Notes under the pieces: generated by a model
The model's database searches: none
Told to the model about the DNA's origin: nothing
Seen by the model: the letters and a program-made list of their open reading frames with translations, nothing else
Shown: piece by piece, positions 24,419 to 32,384 of the stretch
How the letters are laid out: each line of letters opens with the position of its first letter
Position numbering within the stretch: the stretch's first letter is position 1
Position numbers and translations under genes: made by a program
Source of the DNA: Streptomyces sp. NBC_01497
GTDB lineage: Bacteria; Actinomycetota; Actinomycetes; Streptomycetales; Streptomycetaceae
Direction of reading: 5' to 3'
DNA length: 64,000 bases
Assembly (NCBI RefSeq): GCF_036250695.1
Contig: NZ_CP109427.1
Location: forward strand, 3,596,001-3,660,000

Positions 24419-25480
24419 TCACGCGAGCGCCGCCGGCAGCAGTTCCCCGCGGAACTCCGCGACCGCCCGGCGCGCGTACGTGAGCCCGATCCGGTCGAAC
24501 TCAACCTCCAGCACGTCGAGATCGGCGCAGGTGGCGCCGGCCTGGCGGCCCAGCCGGGCGAGGGACTCGACCGGGCCGAGCCGGGCCAGGGCGCGGCCAC
24601 GCGGTTCGTCCATCGCGCGCAACTCGCTCAGCGCGAGCGCGTACCGGTGCCGGGCCTCCTCGTAACGGCCGGCCCGGAAGAAGACGTTGCCGCGCATCGT
24701 GTGGTGGTAGGCCGGCACGGACGCCGGCCGCATCTCCCGGCACGTACGCTCGGCCCGCGCCAGCAGGACCAGCGCCCGTTCGCACTCGCCGCGCAGGGAC
24801 AGGAGGTCCGCGAGCCCGCGCAGGGACCACGCCCGGCCGCCGTGGTCCTCTCCTCGGCCTCGGCCGCCGTCGCGGCGGACTCCTCGAACAGTTCCAGCGC
24901 CCGGTCGTGGCACCAGTGTTGCGGCACATCTGGGCGATGCCCGTCACATCGCCCACACGATGTGGCGGGCCTCCCCGTGCCGGCGGGCCTCCCTGAGCAG
25001 TTCCTCGTGCAGAGGGGCGACCGCCGCGTAGTCCCCCTGTATGCCGCGTAGTCCCCCTGTATACGGCCCGTCTCGGCCAGACCGGCGAGCGCGTAGCCCC
25101 GGACGGTAGGGTCGTCGCCCGCCTCGGCCAGGGCCGCGGCCCTCTCCAGCAGCCGCCGCGCGAGCGCGCGGCCCGCACTGCCGGGCGAGCGCGCCGCCGC
25201 TCCACAGCATCCACGCCATCACGGCCGGGTCCCCGCCGTCCCGCGCCGCGCGGTAGCCGGCCCGCCAGGCGGCACCCGCCTCGGCGAGGCGCACCGAGCC
25301 GATGCGCCTCGGCGACGGCCGGCAGGGCGCGCGCCCTGCCCAGCGGCGTGGTGGCCTCGCCCGCCGGGCGATTCGCAGTCGCGAGCACATCTTCGTACGA
25401 CGCGTTCACTCCCGGGGCCTCCCCCACGGCACCCTGATACCCGGGGGGCGAACGCCTTGCCGTGCATGAGCGGTTCTCCT
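24419..25480 (-). pseudogene. Frameshifted tetratricopeptide-repeat protein gene
   Basis: Protein-like stretches of one TPR protein appear in order but in changing frames: TTPLGRARALPAVAEAHRLG, VRLAEAGAAWRAGYRAARDG, RALARRLLERAAALAEAGDD, AVAPLHEELLREARRHGEAR, HDRALELFEESAATAAEAEE and finally GLADLLSLRGECERALVLLA up to the stop at 24419. About six frame changes are needed to join them. One is explained by a perfect 20-bp tandem duplication at 25023-25062. The intact ancestor probably had about 340 residues and TPR helices throughout, as in regulators of the AfsR/LuxR type. No product is expected. Confidence 0.8.
25023..25062. repeat. Perfect 20-bp tandem duplication inside the TPR pseudogene
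   Basis: GCCGCGTAGTCCCCCTGTAT occurs at 25023-25042 and again at 25043-25062 without any mismatch. On the minus strand the unit encodes IQGDYAA; its length of 20 shifts the frame. Confidence 0.95.
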
Positions 25481-25709
25481 CTCGGCCATGCACCGTTCTC
25501 GCGCCGGTGATGTGCTCGAAAAGCCAGCCGCCGGGGTGCCGCCGAGCAGTCCCTCCACGGTGCGGTCCGGCCCGTCCCCTCAGGTGCCACGCCCGCGACA
25601 GCGATCACCTGCGCGACGTACGGGTCACCGGGGGTACGCCCCCGCGAACACCGCGAGGGGCGGCCGCGTCATGCCCCCGAGGGAACCCCGGAGCCCGCGC
25701 GCACGCCGA

Positions 25710-25749
25710 CCCCCACGCCCCCACGCCCCCACGCCCCCACGCCCCCACG
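25710..25749. repeat. 8-bp tandem repeat, five units
   Basis: Five perfect copies of CCCCCACG lie in the 481-bp intergenic region (25481-25961). The region also contains the phosphoesterase promoter and a hairpin described separately; otherwise nothing is supported there. Confidence 0.9.
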
Positions 25750-25791
25750 TGACCCATATCCCATTTGTGACTGCGAACAGTGCTCTCTGTC

Positions 25792-25815
25792 GTTTCACAA
25801 GGGATTCATGGGTAT
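25792..25815 (+). promoter_or_regulatory. Putative SigB-type promoter of the phosphoesterase gene
   Basis: GTTT, a 14-bp spacer and GGGTAT (25810-25815) match the SigB-family consensus fully. The -35 overlaps the right arm of an inverted repeat (TTGTGA at 25765-25770, TCACAA at 25795-25800). It lies about 146 bp before the coding start, implying a long leader. Confidence 0.5.
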
Positions 25816-25961
25816 TTGCTGACCAACCATTCACCGTGAGGCCAGGTTCGAGCCATGCGCCCGGATGTATGGCTCACGGACCATGCTTATCGAAATCCGA
25901 CAGCGCATGACGACACGCCCGTGGGGGGAGTGGCCGGTGCGCAGGCATGGATAGGTGACAG

Positions 25962-27827
25962 ATGTTCAGTGCAAGAGCCATGACGGCGCCGGGCCGGCGC
26001 GGCGCGGGGAAGGCCGCGGCGCTGCTCGCGGCCGCCGCGCTCGTCGCGCTCGGGGGTTCGGTGGCCCCGGCCTCCGCTGCCCCCAAAGCGAAGGACAACA
26101 GCGCGAAGACGACCACACCGATCAAGCACGTGGTGGTCATCTTCGACGAGAACGAGTCCTTCGACCACTACTTCGCGACGTACCCGAAGGCCGCCAACAC
26201 GGACGGCACGCCCTTCACCGCGTCGAGCAAGACGCCCAAGGTCGACAACCTGGCGAGCGCCGGGCTGCTGAAGAAGAACCCGAACCAGTACGCGCCGAAG
26301 CGCCTGAGCCCGGCCGAGGCCCAGACCTGCTCGCAGAACCACAACTACGGGCCCGAGCAGCTCGCCTACAACAACGGCAAGGCCAACAAGTTCGTCGAGA
26401 ACACCGAGACGGACACCTGCTCCGGCGGCCTGTTCGGTGAGCCCGGCCTGTCGATGGACTACTTCGACGGCAACACCACCACGGCGCTGTGGAACTACGC
26501 CCAGCACTACACGCTGAGCGACAACTCCTACGACTCCAACTTCGGCCCGTCGACTCCCGGCGCGCTGAACCTGGTCTCCGGCCAGACCCACGGGGTCATC
26601 TCGGTCGACCCGACCACGGGCACCGAGAAGCCGAAGCAGACGGCGACGCCCAGCTCCGCCGTGCTGGCCTCGCCGGACAAGAAGGGCGTCGGCACGGTCA
26701 TCGGCGACCCCGACCCCGCGTACGACGACTGCGCCGACACGAACCACACCTCCACCACGCCGCTGGCGGCGATGCAGGGCCAGAACATCGGTGACCTGCT
26801 CAACGCCAAGAACGTGTCCTGGGGCTGGTTCCAGGGCGGCTTCCGCCCGACCACCGCGTGGGACGGCACGAAGGGCACCTACGCCGCCTGCGGCGCGACG
26901 CACAAGAACGTCGGTGGCACCTCGGTCGTCGACTACAGCCCGCACCACTCGCCGTTCGAGTACTACAAGTCGACGTCGAACCCGCACCACCTGGCGCCCG
27001 CCAGTGTGAACGAGATCGGCCACAGCGGCCGCGCGAACCACAACTACGACCTGACGGACTTCGACGCCGCGCTCTCCGCGCAGAAGCTCCCCGCCGTGTC
27101 GTTCCTGAAGGCCGCGCAGTACCAGGACGGCCACCCCGGCAACTCGGACCCGACCGACGAGCAGAACTGGCTCGTCGGCGAGATCAACAAGATCCAGAAG
27201 TCCGCGGACTGGAAGTCCACCGCGATCGTCCTCGCGTACGACGACTCGGACGGCTGGTACGACCACGTCTCGCCGCCCGTGCTCAACGGCTCGAAGGACA
27301 CCACGCTCGGCTCCAACGGCAAGACCACGGACGCCGTCGCCTGTCAGCAGGGCCCGAAGGCCAAGGGCGGCTACGCCGACCGCTGCGGCCCCGGCCCGCG
27401 CCTGCCCATGATGGTCATCTCGCCCTACGCGAAGACCAACGCGGTCGACCACACGCTGACCGAGCAGGCCTCGATCACGCGCTTCGTCGAGGACAACTGG
27501 TCCACGAAGAAGGTCGGTGACGCGTCCTTCGACACGCGCGCCGGCACGATGAACAACTTCTTCAACTTCAAGAAGCCCAACAACGTCGAGGTGCTCCTCG
27601 ACAAGAAGGGCGCTGTCTCCAGCATCAAGTCCATCCCGAAGAAGGCCCCGAAGCCGGCGAAGGACGTCAAGATCACCGGCCCGATGGGCGGCGGTCTCGA
27701 CGGCTCCGGGCTCGCCTCGCAGGCCTCCGACTCGTCGTCCGTGACTGTGCCGGTCGTGGCGGGCGTCGCCGTCCTGGTCGCGATCGGCGGCGGCGCGGCG
27801 ATCCGTCAGCGCCGACGCGCCTCGTAA
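25962..27827 (+). CDS. Secreted, wall-anchored phosphoesterase (phospholipase C/acid phosphatase superfamily)
   Basis: A 621-residue extracellular enzyme of the alkaline-phosphatase-like phosphoesterase family (PF04185), related to non-specific phospholipase C and acid phosphatase AcpA. The signal peptide is within residues 1-45 (cleavage near ASA-AP). The metal and nucleophile region is HVVVIFDENESFDHYFATYP; other family signatures are DSNFGPSTPG, FLKAAQYQDGHPGNSDPTDE and AYDDSDGWYDHVSPP. The C-terminus has a transmembrane helix (VTVPVVAGVAVLVAIGGGAA) followed by RQRRR, so it should stay attached at the cell surface. The likely role is phosphate release from lipids or other organophosphates. 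A SigB-type promoter precedes it. Confidence 0.92.
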   Translation: MFSARAMTAPGRRGAGKAAALLAAAALVALGGSVAPASAAPKAKDNSAKTTTPIKHVVVIFDENESFDHYFATYPKAANTDGTPFTASSKTPKVDNLASAGLLKKNPNQYAPKRLSPAEAQTCSQNHNYGPEQLAYNNGKANKFVENTETDTCSGGLFGEPGLSMDYFDGNTTTALWNYAQHYTLSDNSYDSNFGPSTPGALNLVSGQTHGVISVDPTTGTEKPKQTATPSSAVLASPDKKGVGTVIGDPDPAYDDCADTNHTSTTPLAAMQGQNIGDLLNAKNVSWGWFQGGFRPTTAWDGTKGTYAACGATHKNVGGTSVVDYSPHHSPFEYYKSTSNPHHLAPASVNEIGHSGRANHNYDLTDFDAALSAQKLPAVSFLKAAQYQDGHPGNSDPTDEQNWLVGEINKIQKSADWKSTAIVLAYDDSDGWYDHVSPPVLNGSKDTTLGSNGKTTDAVACQQGPKAKGGYADRCGPGPRLPMMVISPYAKTNAVDHTLTEQASITRFVEDNWSTKKVGDASFDTRAGTMNNFFNFKKPNNVEVLLDKKGAVSSIKSIPKKAPKPAKDVKITGPMGGGLDGSGLASQASDSSSVTVPVVAGVAVLVAIGGGAAIRQRRRAS

Positions 27828-27867
27828 CACCGCGGTACCCGACGTGCGGCACGCGCCGCACATCGAC

Positions 27868-27900
27868 GAAGGGGCGGCGCCGGTCCGGCGGCGCCCCTTC
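27868..27900 (+). terminator. Hairpin terminator after the phosphoesterase gene
   Basis: A 9-bp perfect outer stem (GAAGGGGCG with CGCCCCTTC), plus further GC pairing inside, starts 40 bases past the stop codon. Confidence 0.7.
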
Positions 27901-28052
27901 ACGCGTTTCGCGGCCCTTCCGGCCGGGCCACCACCACCGGTCCGCTCGTCCGCGCACCCTCACACTCGTCCGCGCGGAGCACGCCTCATCCCGCCTTCTC
28001 CACCAGGGACTTCGGAAGGGACCTCGGATCGGCCCCCGCGTAAATTCCGATG

Positions 28053-28079
28053 TTTCCGTGAGGTCGCTGGGGCTATAGT
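28053..28079 (+). promoter_or_regulatory. Possible -10 element before the FG-GAP gene
   Basis: TATAGT at 28074-28079 is an AT-rich candidate -10; the best -35 (TTTCCG at 28053-28058) is poor and the spacing is 15. The gap 27828-28175 is otherwise unremarkable. Confidence 0.25.
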
Positions 28080-28175
28080 GATGTGCCCGAGTCGGTCACA
28101 TTGACGATGGGGTCTTTCACTTTTCACGCGCGTGGACACATCCGACGCGCGTCTTTCACATCCCTTGGGGGGGTT

Positions 28176-29942
28176 GTGTCGCATTCCTCTTCGGCGCGCA
28201 TTCGCACGCGCCGTTCCGGCCGCCTGATCGCGGTCTGCACATCCGGGATCCTCGCCGCGGGCGCCTTCGCGCTCGGTCCGGCCGCCGTCGCCCAGGCCGA
28301 CACCGGCTCCGGCGCTCCGCACACCATCGCGCCGGTCGCACCCAAGAACACCGGGACGCCGACGTTCAGCCTTCCGAAGAAGGCCACGACACCCACGAAG
28401 CGGGCCCGGTCGCTGGCCAAGTCCGCCGCAGGCGCGCCGCTTACCACACCCCGCTTCGACACGAACGGCGACGGCATCGCCGACGTGCTGCTCGAAGGGG
28501 GCAACAGTGTCGGGGTGATGGACGGAGCCAGCGGCGAGGGCACCGATCTCGGCCAGACCCAGCAGCAGTACCTGGACATCCTCACGCCCGGCCACGAGAC
28601 CTCCGCGGACACCCAGGTCCTGTCGCTCACCACGACCGGCAAGCTGTCGCTGTGGGACCTGTCCAGCTTCCCGCAAGGCAGCCCGCTGTGGACCGGCTCC
28701 GGCTGGAACACGTACAACAAGGTCGTCGCGGTCGGCGACATCAACGGTGACGGCCAGGGCGACCTGCTCGCCCGCACCCACACCGGCGAGCTGTACCTGT
28801 ACAAGGGCACGGGCAACGCGTCCAGCCCGTTCAGTGCCAAGGTCGACGTCGGCCACGGCTTCGGCATCTACGACCAGCTGATCGGCGCCGGCGACATCAC
28901 CGGCACCGGTTACGAGTCCCTGGTGGCCCGCGACCTCAACGGCGACCTCTGGTACTACAAGCTGGACGGCACGGCGTCCTCGCCGCTCGCGGCCCGGGTC
29001 AAGATCGGCACCGGCTGGAACACGTACAGCCAGATCGTCGGCTACGGCGACGACGAGACGCAGCAGGGCGGCATCCTCGGCCGCAAGGTCGGTGGCGACC
29101 TGTACTACTACACCGGCGCGGCAGGCGGCAGCGGGACCAGCACCCTGACCGCGCGATTCTTCCTCGGCTCGGGCTACAACAGCACGCTGATCGGCGGCCA
29201 GGGCAGCACCCCGGTCTGGGGCAAGAACAACCTCTTCGGCGTCACGTCCGGGGGCGACGTCTTCTACTACTACGGACCCGGCTCCGGCGGGCTCAGTTCG
29301 CGCCAGTCGGCCGGTTCCGGCTTCAAGGGCCTCAAGGTCGTCGCTCCGGTCTCGCTGACCAGCGCCGACGAGGAGCCGATGCTGTACGTCTACCAGGGCA
29401 CCCTCTACAACGGCACGCCCGGCTTCGAGAACGTGAGCACCACCGGTTTCGGGAGCTACAACCTGCTCGCGGGCCCCGGCGACCTGACCGGTGACGGCAA
29501 CAGCGACCTGCTCGCCCGTGACACCGGCGGCACGCTGTGGCTCTACCCCGGCAAGGGTGACGGCAACTTCAGCGCCAAGAAGAAGGTCGGCACCGGCTGG
29601 AACGCGTACAACCAGCTCGTCGGCGCGGGTGACATCAACGGTGACGGCTACGCCGACATCGTGGCCCGTAACTCCTCGGGCCAGCTGTACTTCTACGCGG
29701 GCACCGGTTCGGCGACCGCGCCGTTCAAGGCCAAGTCGCTGGTCGGCCCGGGCTGGAACACCTTCACCAAGCTCGCCGCGCCCGGCGACCTCGACGGTGA
29801 CGGCCGCGCCGACATCGTCGCCGTCACCTCCGGTGGCCAGCTCTACCGCTACTCGGCCACCGGCCACACCGGCACGAGCACGTTCAAGGCGCGTGTCGAG
29901 ATCGGCACGGCCGGCTGGAACAGCTACACCTCGGTTCTCTGA
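28176..29942 (+). CDS. Secreted FG-GAP/VCBS repeat protein
   Basis: A 588-residue exported protein. The signal peptide (RSGRLIAVCTSGILAAGAFA, cleavage near AQA-DT) is followed by a low-complexity linker and then a predicted seven-bladed propeller. Its repeats carry Ca-binding loops: DTNGDGIADVL, DINGDGQGDLLA, DLTGDGNSDLLA, DINGDGYADIVA and DLDGDGRADIVA. Each blade repeats a GWNxYxQLxGxGD segment. Such proteins bind ligands or other proteins outside the cell and are abundant in Streptomyces. The GTG start at 28176 is preferred, because the upstream in-frame ATG at 28083 would add residues before the signal peptide and lies near the promoter. Confidence 0.9.
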   Translation: MSHSSSARIRTRRSGRLIAVCTSGILAAGAFALGPAAVAQADTGSGAPHTIAPVAPKNTGTPTFSLPKKATTPTKRARSLAKSAAGAPLTTPRFDTNGDGIADVLLEGGNSVGVMDGASGEGTDLGQTQQQYLDILTPGHETSADTQVLSLTTTGKLSLWDLSSFPQGSPLWTGSGWNTYNKVVAVGDINGDGQGDLLARTHTGELYLYKGTGNASSPFSAKVDVGHGFGIYDQLIGAGDITGTGYESLVARDLNGDLWYYKLDGTASSPLAARVKIGTGWNTYSQIVGYGDDETQQGGILGRKVGGDLYYYTGAAGGSGTSTLTARFFLGSGYNSTLIGGQGSTPVWGKNNLFGVTSGGDVFYYYGPGSGGLSSRQSAGSGFKGLKVVAPVSLTSADEEPMLYVYQGTLYNGTPGFENVSTTGFGSYNLLAGPGDLTGDGNSDLLARDTGGTLWLYPGKGDGNFSAKKKVGTGWNAYNQLVGAGDINGDGYADIVARNSSGQLYFYAGTGSATAPFKAKSLVGPGWNTFTKLAAPGDLDGDGRADIVAVTSGGQLYRYSATGHTGTSTFKARVEIGTAGWNSYTSVL

Positions 29943-29981
29943 CGTACGCGACGTCAGGGCTGAGTCGAGCTGAAGCCTGAT

Positions 29982-30019
29982 CCGGAGCCGCTGTCCCGTC
30001 CTCGGGGCGGCGGCTCCGG
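29982..30019 (+). terminator. Hairpin terminator after the FG-GAP gene
   Basis: A perfect 10-bp stem (CCGGAGCCGC with GCGGCTCCGG) with an 18-nt loop, 40 bases after the stop codon. A stronger hairpin follows. Confidence 0.65.
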
Positions 30020-30031
30020 TGTTCGTCCCCG

Positions 30032-30076
30032 GGCCCGGTGCCCCCGGCGCGCACACCGCGCCGGGGGCACCGGGCC
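30032..30076. terminator. Very strong 20-bp hairpin
   Basis: A perfect 20-bp stem (30032-30051 against 30057-30076) with a 5-nt loop (CACAC) is followed by TTTC. It insulates the FG-GAP gene from the glycosidase operon. Confidence 0.85.
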
Positions 30077-30219
30077 TTTCGTGTCGGGCTCGCCTTCCGG
30101 TCCCCATCCGCATGCCCCGCCCGGCCCGGCTTCCGCCATCGCGTCGCCGAGACGCGACCGTGCACGCCTCTGGACTCCCTCGTGGCCATCGCCGTAACCT
30201 GCTCGGCAGTCGTGATGGT

Positions 30220-30231
30220 TGAAACGTTATA
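30220..30231. promoter_or_regulatory. LacI-type operator upstream of the GH78-like operon
   Basis: TGAAACGTTATA matches the palindrome TGAAACGTTTCA found upstream of the third GH78-like gene at 10 of 12 positions, including the AACGTT core. It lies 19 bp before the coding start, where a bound repressor would block transcription. Confidence 0.5.
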
Positions 30232-30249
30232 ACCCACCTCACCGGGAGC

Positions 30250-32382
30250 ATGATGACTCGCGCAGCAGCACACGGCCCCCGTCGTCGCACCGTCATCGCG
30301 GGTGCCATGACATCCGCCCTGCTCAGCACGGTCGGACTGGACGCGGCGCAAGCGGTCGCGGCCCCGTCCACGCGCCCGGGACCGGGGGGCCGCAAGGCAC
30401 CGGCCGGGCCTTGGGATCGGTTCAATCTCTCGCCCCGGAGCCGGACGGTCCGGCCCGTCGCCACCCATCCGAGACCCGGCGCGCCCACGGTGCTGCACGG
30501 TCAGGGATCGTCCGTCACCTTCGACTTCGGCCAGGAGACCGGTGGTTTCGTCACCCTCGCCTTCGCCGCCTCCACCGACCCCGACCAGGTCGTCGGGATC
30601 ACCTACTCCGAACTGTCGACGTATGTGAGCACCACCTCCAGCGACGGGTCCAACGGCGGCTCGAACAACGAGCCGCCCGTGCGCTACGCCGTCACCCCCG
30701 GCGGTACGATCAGCACCCGCCGGGACCATCCCGTCGCCGGGGCGAGCGACGCGGCGGCGGCTGATCCGCTCTCCCAACTGCGGGGCGGCTTCCGCTATCT
30801 GACCGTGGTCAACGAGAGCGGCGGCACCCTCGCGCTCACGGACGTGTCGGTGAGCGTCACGTTCGCCCCGAACGCGGCGGACCTGCGCGCGTACCCCAAC
30901 TACTTCCACTGCTCCGACGACCTGCTCAACCGGGTCTGGTACGCGGGTGCCTACACCGTCCAGACCAACATCGTCGCCCGCGACCAGGGTCGCGTCTGGG
31001 GCCCGCCGGACCTCGGCTGGAACAACAGCGCGCCCGTGGGCGAGTCCGGTGACACCGTGCTCGTGGACGGCGCCAAGCGGGACCGTACGGTGTGGCCGGG
31101 CGACCTCGGCATCTCCGTGCTCACCGACTACGTCTCCCTCGGCGACCTCGACACCGTCCGCAACTCGCTGCGGACGCTCTACAACCACCAGGACAGCTCG
31201 TCCGGCGCTCTGCCCTACGCCGGGCCCGCCGTCGACTTCATCGGCAACTCCGACGCCTACCACCTGTGGACGCTCATCGGCACGGCCGGTTATGTGCAGC
31301 TCTCCGGGGACGTCGGCTGGGGCCGCTCGATCTATCCCGCCTTCGTCAAGGCAGTCCGCTTCTCCACGGCGAAGCTCGACAGCGACGGGCTGCTGAACGT
31401 GACCGCCGCCGCGGACTGGGCCCGCACCGACGCGGACGGCAAGAACCTCGAAGCCAACGCCATCATGTACCGGGCGCTGACCACCGCGGCGGCCCTGGCC
31501 CGTGCCGTCGGCGACGCCACGTCGGCCGCCGACTGGTCGGACCGCGCCGCCGCTCTCAAGGCGGCTCTGGCGAACGGTGGTTACTGGGACGAGACGGCGG
31601 GGCTCTACCGCGACAAGCCCTCCGGGGCGGGTGCCTCGCTGTATCCGCAGGACGGCAACTCCCTCGCGCTGTGGTTCGGCCTCGTCGACGACCCCGCGCG
31701 CGCCGCCGCCATCAGCGCGGCTCTCGCGGCGCGTTGGACGCCGGTCGGCGCACTCACCCCGGAGAAGGGCGACGCGTCGGTGCACCCGTTCCCCGGCGGC
31801 ATGGAGGTGCACGGGCACTTCGCGGCCGGCCGGGACGCCACCGCGCTGGAGCTGATACGCCGCGAGTGGGGTTACATGCTGACCGCACCGCAGGGCACGG
31901 CCAGCACCTTCTGGGAGGGCTACCGCACCGACGGCACCTCCGACTACGGCGGCTCGTACATGAGCGCGGCGCACGGCTGGTCCACCGGCCCCACCTCGGC
32001 CCTGACCTACCGGCTGCTCGGCATCGCGCCGGCCGAGGACGGCGGGGCGGGCCACACCGTCGTACCGCACCCCGGCGGCCTGACGTCGGCCGAGGGCAGG
32101 CTGAGTACGGCGGACGGTGTCATCGACGCGTCCTGGGTGGCGGGCAGGGAGGGCCACGGCTCGTTCGACCTGACGCTCGCCGCGCCGCGCGGCGCGGTCA
32201 CCGAGGTGGGCGTACCGGTGCCGGACGGCGGCCGCGGCTGGGTCGTGACGCTGGACGGCAGAACGGTGTGGGACACGACGTCCCGTGCGTCCGGGACTCG
32301 TTGCACGGACGGGTACGTGCGGCTGCGCGGCCTGGCCGGCGGGACCCACCGCCTGGCCGTGCGGCGGGGCGGGAGGCACTGA
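30250..32382 (+). CDS. Exported GH78-like (alpha-L-rhamnosidase-like) glycoside hydrolase
   Basis: A 710-residue six-hairpin glycosidase. A twin-arginine signal (RRRTVIAGAMTSALLSTVG) covers about residues 12-38. A beta-sandwich region (TVLHGQGSSVTFDFGQETGG) is followed by the (alpha/alpha)6 barrel from about residue 210, beginning NYFHCSDDLLNRVWYAGAYT, and by the conserved LVDGAKRDRTVWPGDLG. The C-terminal rhamnosidase-C-like domain starts near GWSTGPTSALTYRLLG. The Glu that serves as general acid in characterised GH78 enzymes is not seen in the KRDR motif. The ATG at 30253 is equally possible as start. It is first in an operon with the next gene, 2 bp apart. Confidence 0.88.
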   Translation: MMTRAAAHGPRRRTVIAGAMTSALLSTVGLDAAQAVAAPSTRPGPGGRKAPAGPWDRFNLSPRSRTVRPVATHPRPGAPTVLHGQGSSVTFDFGQETGGFVTLAFAASTDPDQVVGITYSELSTYVSTTSSDGSNGGSNNEPPVRYAVTPGGTISTRRDHPVAGASDAAAADPLSQLRGGFRYLTVVNESGGTLALTDVSVSVTFAPNAADLRAYPNYFHCSDDLLNRVWYAGAYTVQTNIVARDQGRVWGPPDLGWNNSAPVGESGDTVLVDGAKRDRTVWPGDLGISVLTDYVSLGDLDTVRNSLRTLYNHQDSSSGALPYAGPAVDFIGNSDAYHLWTLIGTAGYVQLSGDVGWGRSIYPAFVKAVRFSTAKLDSDGLLNVTAAADWARTDADGKNLEANAIMYRALTTAAALARAVGDATSAADWSDRAAALKAALANGGYWDETAGLYRDKPSGAGASLYPQDGNSLALWFGLVDDPARAAAISAALAARWTPVGALTPEKGDASVHPFPGGMEVHGHFAAGRDATALELIRREWGYMLTAPQGTASTFWEGYRTDGTSDYGGSYMSAAHGWSTGPTSALTYRLLGIAPAEDGGAGHTVVPHPGGLTSAEGRLSTADGVIDASWVAGREGHGSFDLTLAAPRGAVTEVGVPVPDGGRGWVVTLDGRTVWDTTSRASGTRCTDGYVRLRGLAGGTHRLAVRRGGRH

Positions 32383-32384
32383 CC

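Noticed and set aside
25820..25860. A PHO-box-like direct repeat upstream of the phosphoesterase gene
   Set aside because: The two TTCA/TTCG elements are spaced about 16 bp apart instead of 11, and the units match poorly.
25887..27902. A 671-codon minus-strand open frame opposite the phosphoesterase
   Set aside because: It is made of Val/Arg/Gly repeats that mirror the codon pattern of the real gene on the plus strand.
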